Shown here in pieces: positions 12,535 to 23,544 of a DNA stretch of 64,000 nucleotides. The notes beneath the pieces are model-generated. The model made no database searches. It saw nothing but the letters and a program-made list of their open reading frames with translations, and had not been told where the DNA came from. Numbering within the stretch: position 1 is the stretch's first letter; every line of letters begins with the position of its first letter. The stretch covers positions 372,001-436,000 of the forward strand of contig JADLSH010000316.1 in the NCBI GenBank assembly GCA_016169945.1, read 5' to 3'. This DNA is from Trachythela sp. YZ-2020 (lineage: Eukaryota; Cnidaria; Anthozoa; Malacalcyonacea; Clavulariidae). The translations under genes were made by a program, and so were the position numbers.

Positions 12535-12945
12535 GGAGTTTTAAAAAATACTTTTTCTGACGTCAGCATTATTTTCAAAGCTGTTAAAACTATGTTATAG
12601 ACACAATTTGTTTTAAAATGCTTGGTTTAAGAAGTATTGTTTGTCACCCTTAATAAGATTCAAAACATTTGGGTTAAAATTCGGCTTCATTTGAGCACTT
12701 GTTCTTTCTCTGCCATGTTAGTGTTCCAAAATGGCGTTGAGTTAATACACCAACATGGCGGCCTAAAATCAAATGCTAATATAAGGGCCAGAATCTTTAA
12801 ATTATTTTTAAATTTGGATTAGGCATCGCCTCTTAACCTTAACCAAGCATTTTAAAACCAAATAGTGTGTATAGCATAGTTTTAACAGCCTTTGAAAATA
12901 ATGCTGACATCAGCAATAATATTTTTCAAAATCCAATCAACCAAC
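12535..12945. mobile_element. fold-back/MITE-like element with ~95-bp inverted arms
   Basis: The left arm (about 12545-12632) runs through gcattattttcaaagctgtt to aaaatgcttggttta. It is the diverged reverse complement of the right arm (about 12838-12935, taaccaagcattttaaaac to tcaaaatcc). The spacer is about 205 bp. The 61-codon frame inside is not convincing. Target-site duplication not determined. Confidence 0.65.
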
Positions 12946-14194
12946 CACATACCATTATTTGCTCAGGGTAAAATCATGGTTTTACCCTAAGAGGGTGCGG
13001 GATAAACCGTACGTATATCTCGGTTTTGCGTCTAAAATTATACAGATATGATAAATAAAGAAGGCTGTAACGAATGCATTCTTGGATTTTTTGTCCAAAA
13101 CCACATTAAAGCATCAACCGCGAGGCAAAGAATGTTATTTCCAATTGCGATAGCAACAAAATTGTAAGTTGAGCAAATTATATAGTGTTTGTGACAACGA
13201 ACGTTTGAACGATTTCTGGCGGGTAAATGAAATAATTTTAAATATTATTTTCCTCTTTGCATGAATGACAGATTGATATTGTATTTTTATGCATGTAGAA
13301 TGTTTCTATGTTTCTAAGGAAACTGTTTCTAAACAGTTCTCCCTTGACGTACAGTAAAGGCCATTCCTTGTTGATCCAGTGTTACACTTTATTTATACTG
13401 GATAGCTCTTTCAGTTCTAAACTCTCTGCCTAGAGGTCCAGTAAGGCGCATCTCTTACGTATTTCGGTCCAATTTTTATTCCAGAATGGGAAACTGGAGC
13501 AACAATTCGAAATCATAACCAGACAGCTGCATTGTAGGTATCGAAATCCAGTCACAGATGTGAAAGTCGCATGCTCTAATCACTGGGCTTTGTACCAACA
13601 GTCCTATAGTTTCCTATAAATTGGCCAAAAATTGATTTAATGTTTGTATTATGGCGAAATGCAAATCTGCATGCATGTGAGCATTACAGTTTCGAAAAGG
13701 AAGTCGCATTGCACAAAGCTTACTCTAATTTTAATTAATCTGGTAGGAATTAGGAACGCAGACACGCAGTGTATTACAAAATTATATTTTGGGGCTAACT
13801 AAGCAACGAAATCACGTTTTCGAAAGCAATCGGCTTTGATGTTAGAGCTGTATAATTATAATCACTGCGTGACGTCCAAACAAGGTTAAGTGAGTGAAAC
13901 AAAGCATTATCCGGCAAAATTATATTCAGATAATTTGTGGTTAAAGCCTGTGATATTATTGTTTGTAAAATACCGAGATATGAAACAGACTAATTAAATG
14001 ATCTATTTTAAGACATATTTGTCAAAAGCAGCAATGATGAGTAAATTGGTGTTAGTGCAACTTAGTGGCACACAGCGGTTATAGTGCTTAATGCACAGCA
14101 GATTCGATTATTGTATTATGTAGTTGCTTGTAATGCCTGTTAATAATTTCTCCTAAGTTACACGTGTGATGAGCGTAATAATTGCATGTTAGGA

Positions 14195-14545
14195 GATAAC
14201 ACAGAAAGGGTCTGTTGGACCTTTTGAAGAGCATGCACTCAGAACAGCTTAGAACTGACAGAGCTATCCAGTATGAATAAAGTTAGTTCACTTTAGGTTT
14301 TCTCCTGTAGTAACACTGATGGACACTGAAATTAGGAACGGCCCTTACTGAATTTCTAGGGAGAACAGTTTAAAACTGATAAAGCTATCCAGTATAAATA
14401 AAGTTGGTTCGACTTATGGTTCTCCCGTAGTAACATGTCGCCAATAAGAGACGGCCCTCGGTGACTCTCTAGTCAAGGGAGGACGGTTGAGAACGGACAA
14501 TGCCGAGGGATAGAGCTATCCAGTGATATAAATAAAGTTAGTTTA
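14195..14545 (+). repeat. 'R120' tandem units (three) inside D1
   Basis: Three imperfect units, each with a ggaccttttg/gaatttctaggga block, agctatccagta, a TATAAATAAAG-type motif and a ctcctgtagtaaca or ctcccgtagtaaca link. The matching three units in D2 are at 24745-25090, so the array existed before the segment was copied. Confidence 0.65.
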
Positions 14546-15774
14546 TCCCTTCACTTGGGTAAGTTCCATACTATGGGCCGAGTGCCAATATATATAACAA
14601 ATGTATCGCAATAAAAATTACGTCAATCGAAATTTTCTCCCTATTAATATTAGTTAGATTGCTAATTTCTACTTATGGCAAACTAGCCATAATGGGATTA
14701 TTATGTTAAACTTTCGACTGTCAAAACAGTGAGTACATTTTTGTTATTCAGAGAAAGAACTAAAATATTAGTAAATAATTTTTATCACAAATCTAATGAT
14801 AGGTATTTCCCATTTTAATTCATACGATGTCTACGTTTCAAGCCGCTTAAAATAAATGGAAAAGTGCACAGGCACAGCTCATGCAATTGCAAATGAGTAT
14901 CTCAATTAAATAATTCTTATCTGCACCAATCTTAGATTTCTGATGACACGGGTATTTCGCATTTTAATCGTACGTTATACGTTTCAATCCGACTTATAAC
15001 AAAAGGAAAAATCCAGCTCTGATGCAATTGCGAATGAGTATCACAATTAAAATTATGTGCTTGCTGCAAGTCGACTCGCATAGTTTTAAACTGATATATT
15101 TTTGAAATTTCCGTGCAAGTAAAACGTGTTTCATATAAATCATAAATGTCAAAAATAAAATGCCAAAATGGCAGTTATTTTTCTGACTTTTCTCTCGGGC
15201 CTGTCTCGGCTTGAACTTGCGCATGCGCATAACTTAAAAAAAACGTCCAGTCCAGTCCAAGACAAAAAAAATGGCGGACGACTTTGCATTCCCCAATGAG
15301 TTCACATACCCGGGTGTAAATATCCGAATGGAATTAGTACCCTCGCAGGGCGCTTCGCGCCGGCTCGGGGATTAATCGCACGTTAGAAGCCACTTGGAAC
15401 AAATGGAAAAGTCCAGATCACGCGAAAGTGAATGACGTAAACTCTCTCTCGCTTACCAATGCCTATGCAAGTGATATTCTCGCGTTTGATCAAGCCATTA
15501 AAGACAGGGAACTCCCAAGTAAACTCTCGCCTGCCAACTCTCATGCAACTCTTTTTTCCAAGCAATAAAACTTATAAAAGGTGAGAACGCAGAACCCTTG
15601 TTCTCGTTTGGTCAATTTAATAAAACTCTCATGTTAACTCCCTCCTTGTTCTTAGCTCGTGTGATCAAGCTATGAAAGATGTGGAAACTCTCATGTAAAC
15701 TATAGCTTGCCGACACTCGTGCGACTCTTGTTCTCTTTTGACTGAAACGATGAGTGAGCAGGCAATTTTCCTCA

Positions 15775-16031
15775 ATGCCCCCCCCCCAATATTTTATAAG
15801 GGGGGGCCGGAATAGCTTTCGGCCCCCCAAAAAGAAATGCATTTAAAGAAAATTGCAGCGAAATATTTGAATTCGAAACTAAAAGTATTTGAAATCGTAT
15901 ATATTAATGAAAGGGCCTAACGAAAGAGGTAGGGAAGACTCCGAAAATGCCATTTCCGACGATCTAAGGACCACGGTGGCGCCTCGTGGGAGTCGCCCCC
16001 CCCCAAGTTAAACAATTTTCCTACGCCTCTG
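15775..16031. repeat. poly-C/G-bounded insertion within D1
   Basis: Runs of C (15778-15788) and G (15800-15806) are followed by ~200 bp ending in cctacgcctctg, a sequence like the ends of hAT-like short elements. The stretch is missing from D2, so it probably inserted after duplication. The left end and target-site duplication are unresolved. Confidence 0.45.
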
Positions 16032-16290
16032 ATTTATAAGACATATAGCTATTTAGTTAGAGCTAAAATGCATATTATACTTATATATCTTACGTACCAT
16101 TTTCATACAAATTTTACCACAAAGTATAATCTTCAATTTCTTTATTCCTCGCTTCTTCAATTGTTCGAATCTTCCTAGAGAAGTGTGTTTTGATTGCTAC
16201 TCTCCATTGTGCAAAGAGATCTTAATTTAATAATTAATCAGGACTAGTTTTGAATCAAAATCTGCATGCATGCATTTATAGCGTAATGTA

Positions 16291-16804
16291 TAGCTACAAA
16301 TAATATTTTTAAATCTCAACGTAATATCATGTGAGGCCACAACGTACTGTACTGGTATTTAACATCGTGTGTTCGAAAAACTACACTTACGGCGCGATTT
16401 CGTTGTGAGTTATTGCCTTCCATTATACAGAAAAACTATATTCGGATATATTGGCTTTAGAATATACAAATTACCGACAAACCGGTAAACATTTGTTCAA
16501 TTGTAATTAATAGGTTTGGATTCGAAACCATTTTCCAATGATGCAACAAAAAATGTAGAAAAGTATGCGGTTAAAAATGTAATATATATCATATATGTCT
16601 TTTGCTTTGTCACTTTGAACTAATTTAACATTCCGATCAAACCCTGTCCAAACAAGAACGTGCATCGGTGCATGTCGATCACAATATATTCAATAATAAT
16701 TATAACCTTTTAAACTCAAACAACTAGTGAAAACGTTCCCTTGAAGGAGTGAAGTACCATTTAATATTGATGCATGTCTGCTTTTTTATGTAAAGAATGA
16801 AACA
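16291..16804. other. unassigned sequence
   Basis: AT-rich sequence with no supported frame, RNA or repeat. Confidence 0.4.
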
Positions 16805-17130
16805 CTGAATCCCGCATACATCTTGTCAACAAGATGTATTCGCAACAGGCCGGGCTTGTAGCAAGCTTGCCAACAAGCTGTAACAATGTTGCTATTTTAT
16901 CAAATTGCTACAAGGTTATCACTTGTCATCCCAACTTGTTAACAAGTTCATGAATTGCAGGACGATGACAACTTTTTGGATCAACTTGTAAGAGGTCTGT
17001 TGAGTCAGCAATCTTCTGGCAAGTTGTCATGTAACAAGCCGGTGACAACTTGTCAACAAGACTGGAACAAGCAGTGCGAACGCATCCTGATAACAAATTG
17101 TTGAAGCAGTATTGGTACAACTTGTGCGTT
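16805..17130 (-). repeat. CAACTTGTTGACAAG-rich dispersed repeat
   Basis: Dense in short complementary strings (caacaagttg, gttgtcaacaag), with a cgcatcctgataacaa end. The same repeat lies in the opposite orientation at 21985-22320 (atcaggatgtgttcgcac) and as a fragment at 36640-36745. It looks like a fold-back MITE family. The 85-codon frame on the minus strand is only its translation. Confidence 0.65.
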
Positions 17131-17964
17131 TTGCATGTGTATAGTCGAATAAAAGAATCAAAAATAAAAACATCAAATTTCAATCTTTAAACTATTTTTC
17201 CTCAAGACAGCCTGAAAAATATTGAAATTCGAATTGAATGGATTGAATTATATGTTTTTAAACAATATATAAAAACAATTAAGAACTTTATATTAGTGGT
17301 TACGGACGTGGTAGATTGTTATTAATTGAACTTCATTACGACATTAGCTTACATGTTATTTACACTACTAAATTAGCGGCGAATTTAATCTAATTATCAG
17401 TGAATTTCGAGTATTGAGCCCACGCACTAGCGTAGCAAACGATGGCGCCAGGGTACGAGGCAGTTATAAGTACGCGATTTAATCTATATTCTATACAAGC
17501 ATAGCTTGGAAGTCGAATGAAATAGGCTGAAATTTAAATATAGTTATTAAAAGAATACCAATATATTTTCATTATAGGTATAGTGTCCTTGTTTTTGGTG
17601 GTGAGGTCAATAAATAAAATTGAGAGATGCAGTTTAATTTGTTTGCTCCTATATATAAGGGTCAACATTTCTGAAGTTAACCACCATCTGTTGCCCCATA
17701 ATGCTTACTGAAACCCCCAATTTTGTACTTGCAAATTTCTAATACTGATCATTAGATACTTTGATTGGTACTTACATATATTATGCTGCTGTCGCTCGCG
17801 TCTGAAACGAAGATAATTGAAGTCAATGAAAAACATAATTCTCTAAATGCTAGTTTACTGCGCTATTGACGTGTTTGTTACCAAACTCCAAAGTACGCTT
17901 TGATCAAACTGTGTTACAGTGTAAACCTGTTTTAAAAATACGATTTTACTTTAAAATTTGCTCT
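17131..17964. other. unassigned sequence
   Basis: AT-rich, without supported genes or recognisable repeats. Confidence 0.4.
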
Positions 17965-18605
17965 TCAAATTTCATGATACGAAAAGAGGTTTACATTGCA
18001 TGACATACACTTTCATCAAAGCATGTTTTCGTCAAAGAAAGGTCGATAATGTCAACCAGCCTCAAGTCGTTGAAAGAGGTTTACACCAGTTATCACACAT
18101 TTTCGATTCATCAAAGCATACTTTGATTAAAGAAACTTCGATGATATAAGCCAGCCTTAGATCTTTCAAAGAGGTTTACACTGTCACACAACTTTGGCCA
18201 AAGAAATTTCGATAGCGTAAACAGCCTTAAACGTGCGGTTCCAATGTCGGTAGAGTGTAGCAAATATATCCCTACTAACTTCCGGACGAAGGGCCTTCGC
18301 TCGAAACGTCGAAGTTCTTATTGTATTTTTCAGGTAGTTTTACACAACAGTCAACCGCAGTACAAACAGCCTTAAATCTTTGAAAGAGGTTTACACCGTG
18401 ACACACTTTGATCAAAGAAACTTCGATTACGTAAACCGAACTCTTAAGTTTTTAAAGAGGTTTACACTGTCACACACTTTGATCAAAGAAACTTCGATTA
18501 TGTCAACCAGTCTTAAGTCTTTAAAAGAGGTTTACACTGTCACACACTTCGATCAAAGCATATGTAGTTGCATGGTCAAAAAACGTCGATTTTATAAGCC
18601 AGGTT
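17965..18605 (+). repeat. minisatellite, about six units of 60-95 bp
   Basis: The unit core is agaggtttacactgtcacac, then tttgatcaaagaaacttcgat, then a (g)tcaaccag/cttaagtcttt link. Units start near 17985, 18075, 18170, 18386, 18459 and 18526. The array is interrupted by the 132-bp insertion at 18232-18363. The 75-codon frame at 18380-18607 is the repeat read in one phase. Confidence 0.75.
18232..18363 (+). mobile_element. 132-bp SINE-like insertion with a 13-bp target-site duplication
   Basis: The identical 13-mer AAACAGCCTTAAA lies on both sides (18219-18231 and 18364-18376). Removing the element plus one 13-mer restores a normal minisatellite unit. The body contains ttccggacgaagggccttc, a motif I recall as common in cnidarian interspersed repeats. 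A long target-site duplication fits LINE-driven retroposition. Confidence 0.75.
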
Positions 18606-18606
18606 A

Positions 18607-19079
18607 AGCCCCGTACAGACGCGCAAGTTTTCCTTGACAAGTTCCTTGACGAGTCTATTTGTTCGTGTGTACGGCAAACAAGTTTTTTCAATCAATTTTT
18701 GCTTGTCCGGGATGACTACAATCGTGGAAATAATATCCGTAGACTTTTTATGAAACGTATTGCTTCTCACTATTTTATGAAACCATTTGATTATTATTTT
18801 ACATGCATGTCCATAATAGCTACAAGTACTGCCCCCTCCCCGCCCCCCAAGTACAATGTTGCATAAACCGTTGATTTATGTTTAATTTTGTCGTGCAAAT
18901 CAACATTGTAAGGGGTAGGGGGGGGGGGAAATTTGGAAATTTAAAAAAAGTCTACGAATTAATGTCCATGATTGTTGCTTTGAAGCAAGGCTGCTAGGCA
19001 AGGAAAACTTGTCAATTTTTTGTCATACACATGAGCAAATAGAATTTGTCAAGGAAAGCTTGCTCGTCTATGCGGGGCT
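18607..19079. mobile_element. 473-bp MITE, TTA target-site duplication
   Basis: Ends AGCCCCGTACAGACGCGCAAG and, reversed, AGCCCCGCATAGACGAGCAAG form terminal inverted repeats that continue through TTTCCTTGAC. TTA flanks both sides (18604-18606 and 19080-19082). A 3-bp TTA duplication is typical of PIF/Harbinger-type elements. Inside are poly-C and poly-G runs and no transposase frame. Confidence 0.75.
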
Positions 19080-19129
19080 TTAGCTTTGGTAAAATATTTT
19101 TGACACTCTTGTTCCAGCGGACTTCATGT

Positions 19130-19538
19130 CAGGGGCGAAACTTCGGTATTACAACTGGGGAGGTGTTAGCTTCTTTTGCTCGACAAAAAGTGCGTGGCTG
19201 AAGTTGCGCCCGACCGACGATCTAAAAAAATCTTTAGTATTGTACTGTACAGGACAGGACCGACGGAAGCGGGAAAATTTGAGACCAAATACTTCATTTT
19301 GTACAGTTATAATGAACCCGCTTTATGGTTCTCGTCCCAATGTGTGCGCGCGTCTTTGTTGGGCGAAGTCACAAATAGACAACCAGTGCAAAAGCAGATC
19401 CAACTACATCATAGCTGGCCTTTGCTATTTTCAACATTTGCCCTACAAAATCGTATCAATTTCCCCCAAAACATGAATTTCCTGAAGACTGTGGGGTGTC
19501 ACAGCCCCCTCCCCACACCCCCGGTAGTTTCGGCCCTG
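19130..19538. mobile_element. 409-bp non-autonomous hAT-like element with perfect 8-bp target-site duplication
   Basis: CTTCATGT occurs directly on both sides (19122-19129 and 19539-19546). The ends are CAGGGGCGAAACT and, on the other strand, CAGGGCCGAAACT. An 8-bp duplication with CAGGG-type ends is the hallmark of hAT transposons. The overlapping 116- and 150-codon frames here show no transposase motifs. Confidence 0.85.
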
Positions 19539-19546
19539 CTTCATGT

Positions 19547-20742
19547 AGTGTTTTATATATATATATTGAAAGGCGGAACGTTTGTTACGTCAACTATAAA
19601 GTCTAAAGACATTAAATATCCTGGTTGAAGCGTTATAGTTTATGAAAATTTGTATAAGCATTAGTGAGTAGAAATCACTAACCTCAAAAATTGCACTCAT
19701 GGATAGAACTCGCTACTGAATCAATGCATTAAATTCACATCTCTCAAAATAAGATTGGATAGAGCTAATATGGAAATAATATTATTCTAGTATTTTATTA
19801 ATGAATCTAATACACTTTAAGAAAGTTAAAACAGGCGCTTTTCGGCTGAAAAGAGTTCTATTGAAATGCAGGTGTTGTAGCAAGGCATATAAAAATCTTT
19901 GGTGTGTCGTGGTAAACACAGTGAAACTTTTAATTATTCTGCCGCCCTACATCGTAAGGTCTCTATTACATCAACTAAGCCTACTGCAATATGACATTAG
20001 GTGAACTACATCATTGTGCCACAAACTGAACCCCGAACATATATAAGCTAATTAGGTTAAAAATCATTTCAAACAATGTCTATAACGTAACTTATATTAG
20101 GAGCAGTATTTTTACTGGTTGTAAAACCCACCAATTTTTTACTACGAAAAAAACAGTGGGCGTAAAAACGTATGATAAAAACCCCCATTTAATTTCCTTC
20201 CAAGAAATATATCTTCTAAAATAGCTTTTAAAACAATACTAAAAATAATTATATAAGTTGTGAACTTCGAAATGGTTCGATCAAACGGGCTACTATCTTC
20301 AACTTCCACAACCACGCACTAGTGCGTAATAGTTTAGAATTTTACGCAGCATGGGAACATTTAACCATCGAGAATTTAATTAACCCAAAATGACCGTCAG
20401 TAGTTTTTGCCTGCATTAAAAAAAACGCTGTACGATTAGTACAGTAACGATTAGTTTTCACGTTTTAATACCGAGTCGTATACCGTCACATACCGTCACA
20501 TTTCTAATTCAAATCTTATAGCTCCGAAACTTTCAAAGCCTAAAAAAGCAAAATTGGTTTTCACCCAGGTGTAATGAAATATATTAACCGTAAGAATGTT
20601 TATATATAAAATTAAGAGCGCCATATTTATATACTGTCAATCAAGCCTGTCTTGCGTTTGCAGCGTATATATTTGCCTTATACGCCCTATACAGAAGAGC
20701 AATATCCTTACAAGTTCAATTTGCAACTGACAAATTCCTTGT
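19547..20742. other. unassigned sequence
   Basis: No supported gene. There is a short tandem (ataccgtcac twice, near 20480-20500) and a (TA)n stretch near 19556-19566. Confidence 0.4.
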
Positions 20743-20745
20743 TTA

Positions 20746-21343
20746 AAGCCCGTCTGTATTTCCTTGTCGGCTGAGACACAAAATTGATCAGGTTTGTTTT
20801 ATCCAAATTAACACCCGGCATGACAAGGCAGTTTCAGACAAGCAAAACTTGTCAACTTGTTTTGACAACCACAAACGAATTGAACTTACAGGCAGCTGAA
20901 ACTAAGAATCTATGAAAGCCCAATTTAAAGGAACATATAGGCTTTTAAGGAATTGTATCGTATTAGAGCTTATCGTATTAGAGTAAAGTTAACATTTATA
21001 CTAAGTCTTGAGGGATTACAGGATCAAACTATCTGAAAAAAATAACAACTAGAATTTCAACGTTGTCTGGACAAATGTCAATCTATCTGTTCAATTCGCA
21101 ATGGTACAAACGGAACAATGTTGAATAAAAACACAATGTTTATAACATATATTACGCTACACGATACGAGCAAATAAAATTTGTCAAGGAAAAATTGCTA
21201 GAAGTAAAACTTCTCCGAAGCACAAATTGTTCATCGTTTAAGTAAATTTAAAACTTGACAAGGACAATTTGTTTAGCGTTTAAGCAAATACGATTTTAAG
21301 GAAAGTTGTCAAAAACTGCTAATTACATTGTCTGTACCGGGTT
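20746..21343. mobile_element. ~598-bp MITE related to the one at 18.6 kb, TTA target-site duplication
   Basis: The left end AAGCCCGTCTGT and reversed right end AAACCCGGTACAGAC are flanked by TTA (20743-20745 and 21344-21346). Internal motifs (gcaaataaaatttgtcaagg, aaacttgtcaa) match those of the 18607-19079 element, so both belong to one family. No transposase frame. Confidence 0.6.
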
Positions 21344-21399
21344 TTAGCATCCTAAATAATTTATCAACTTCCCGTTGTAAAATAACTCATTATATATTC

Positions 21400-21603
21400 A
21401 GACGTAAGTTTCGAAAGAGACTCAGCGACTTGGAGTTCCAGATGCGTAGGCCAATACCAAGTTTATTTTTATCGCAGTCCAAAATGTATAAAAGCAGGCA
21501 GCAAGTTTTACCATGTCATGAGTCATTTAGTGGAAAACGATACGCTGAAAGGTTGGCACTAGTAAAGCAAGCAAGAAGAGTACGTACATTTATCAAGAAT
21601 TGA
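21400..21603 (+). CDS. candidate terminal exon of an unrecognised gene
   Basis: After a possible 3' splice site (tatatattcag) a frame of about 67 codons runs to TGA at 21601-21603. The peptide is basic and not low-complexity (motifs RKFRKRLSDLEFQMRR and CHESFSGKRYAERL). I do not recognise a family. No partner exon or poly(A) signal was matched, and it could be chance. Confidence 0.25.
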   Translation, partial: RRKFRKRLSDLEFQMRRPIPSLFLSQSKMYKSRQQVLPCHESFSGKRYAERLALVKQARRVRTFIKN

Positions 21604-21804
21604 AAAATTAGTCTTTAATCAATTTCAACTGTAGATTATAAACAATTTTATAAGAGTAAATTTGTATAATTATAGTTGTTATTACTGATAAGATAAGCAG
21701 TTCTATTAGTTCGGTATAATTTTTATCGAATTTAATTGAATTTAGAAATACCATAGTTTAGAATAAAAAGTTATAGGTTATATAGACTTTAGGCCTGGTT
21801 AGAC

Positions 21805-21955
21805 TTTATTCACATCACATCACTCCACACCACACCCCACCACACCACACCATAGCATACCACATCACACCTTACCATACCACGCCACACCACAACACAC
21901 CGCACCACAACACACCACACCACACCACACCATACCATACCATACAATACCATCA
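21805..21955. repeat. CACAC/CATAC simple repeat
   Basis: About 150 bp of imperfect caccacac and catacc repeats. No coding or structural role is evident. Confidence 0.9.
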
Positions 21956-21984
21956 AGAAAAATAGAATATCTTAAAAACAAAGA

Positions 21985-22320
21985 AAGATGTCGAAAAAGA
22001 GTGAAACAACTTTTACGTTAAGAGTTCCTTTATCTAGGTCAATTTTCAACAACTCGTTATCAGGATGTGTTCGCACATCTTGTTCCCAACTTGTTGAACA
22101 AGTTGTCGTCGGCTTATTGACAACTTTCTACAAGGTTGTTCCTCAACAGACGTGTTACAAGTTGTTCCAACAGCTTATTATCGTCCAGCAATTTGATGAG
22201 TGACAACCTTGTAGCAACTGATAAAATGACAACATTTTTACAATTTGTTGACAAACTTGCCACAAGTCTGTTGCAAACACATCTTGTTGACAATATGTGG
22301 GATTTTTACGTGTATCAAAA
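21985..22320 (+). repeat. CAACTTGTTGACAAG-rich dispersed repeat
   Basis: Same family as 16805-17130, in the opposite orientation: it opens with caggatgtgttcgcac and closes with acaagtctgttgcaaaca..gttgacaat. It has many self-complementary strings. The two overlapping frames of 71 and 99 codons are its translations and are not annotated as genes. Confidence 0.65.
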
Positions 22321-23544
22321 TTCTTATTTTTGCTGTAGTCTCTTGTACCTATTCTCTATTCCCTCAACGGATGGATACTTCAGACCGAGGCAAGTTCATT
22401 TTGCTTCGCTTATAATCCACACCGCCCCACCGTAAAAGACCTGCGCAGTCGTTACATTCTTTTAGGGAAGTTACAAGTTCCCACCACAGGGAGCACAGCT
22501 TCGACCGGCAACCCAAGTGCTGGTCACTGTCCCTGGACCTACGTCACTAACTCTAACCAGAGAAGGCTCCCTCCAGTTCTACCTGAGGCAACGTGTCCAA
22601 GTTGTTCAATTACGAAATGTGTACCAAGATATTATTATCATACTGTGCTCAAGAAAAGATGCGATTACAACACCGGGGAATTTGTGTGGGCCTGGAAACA
22701 AGATAAATTAGCAGGCTTATATTTATCAGCCAGCTTATTGACTGTGTGTACTTTAAACTGTTGACTGTGCTGCTTAATAGACTTTGTTAATTGTTAAGTT
22801 CTATTTTATCCGTAACTGCATGTGGTATAACAGTATAAACTAATTACATAATAGTATCAACAATTCACATTCAAAGCAGAAATTAGGGTCATAGTCTAAA
22901 GATGGCGGCTAGAGCAAAGGTGCTAACAGAATACGTAATTTAATTGTACTTGGCCAAATTTGTGTTTGGCAAAAAAAATGGATACAGAGCCAGATATGCC
23001 ATAAACCGCATACATTTGCTGGCCGCCATCTTTTTTAGAAAATACTTTTGATTAATAGTCTATATTAGCAGAAAATAAGATACATGTCTCTGCATAAGTT
23101 TAAAGATAAGTTTTATATAGCACTTGTCACTTGCTAAACTGTAACTTGAACGTTTTACAATGATGTTTGATCATGGTATACTGGTATACTGGTATAAACT
23201 GCCCCCCCCCACCACGTTGTCCATGTTTAGGTTAATTTTCATGTATTATTTGTAATTTAAAACAACATAAGAACTTCGAACAAAGCGTCGCTTTTCAGTG
23301 ACATTTTTACGGCTTTTCAACCATATTTCGGAAAAGTACCGCTGCCATACATTCGAAGATGGCTGGCTCGGAAGTACTTACCAACACCACGCGAAAAAGG
23401 TCTGCATGGAACGATGTGATGAAGCTATTTTGGGACACGTCTATTGTATGTTATCTGTATGGGTGAATGTTTCCTAGTAGTCGTAACCTGAACCTTATGC
23501 CTGGCATTTTACCTTGCCCTTGGTCTTCGCAAAATGTTTAAAAA
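22321..23544. other. unassigned sequence with a small inverted repeat
   Basis: A 12-13-bp inverted pair (aaagatggcggc at about 22899 and gccgccatcttt at about 23026) brackets ~115 bp and may be a degenerate short element. A poly-C run lies near 23203-23210. No gene is supported. Confidence 0.45.

Larger units (their letters stand above)
13075..16290 (+). repeat. copy D1 of a ~3.2-3.8-kb segmental duplication
   Basis: Collinear with 23545-27310. Shared blocks, in order: the ccgcgaggcaaagaatgtta region, a reverse R120 unit, the gagcattac..ttcgaaaaggaag block, the taccgagatatgaaacagac block, three forward R120 units, the ccgcaataaaaatta block (also in D0), the catgcaactctttt..caagcaataaa block and the ttaccacaaagtata block. 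The copies differ by many substitutions and by insertions such as 15775-16031 (only here) and 25568-25663 (only in D2). No coding sequence is supported in either copy. Confidence 0.8.

Noticed and set aside
16926..17183. 85-codon minus-strand ORF
   Set aside because: It is a translation of the CAACTTGTTGACAAG-rich repeat, which recurs at 22.0 and 36.6 kb.
19126..19628. Two overlapping ORFs of 116 and 150 codons
   Set aside because: They lie almost wholly in a 409-bp hAT-type MITE and show no transposase motif.
22400..22760. tRNA-like or SINE head near 22.4-22.7 kb
   Set aside because: Some GC-rich strings recall a SINE, but no A/B-box pair or target-site duplication could be found.
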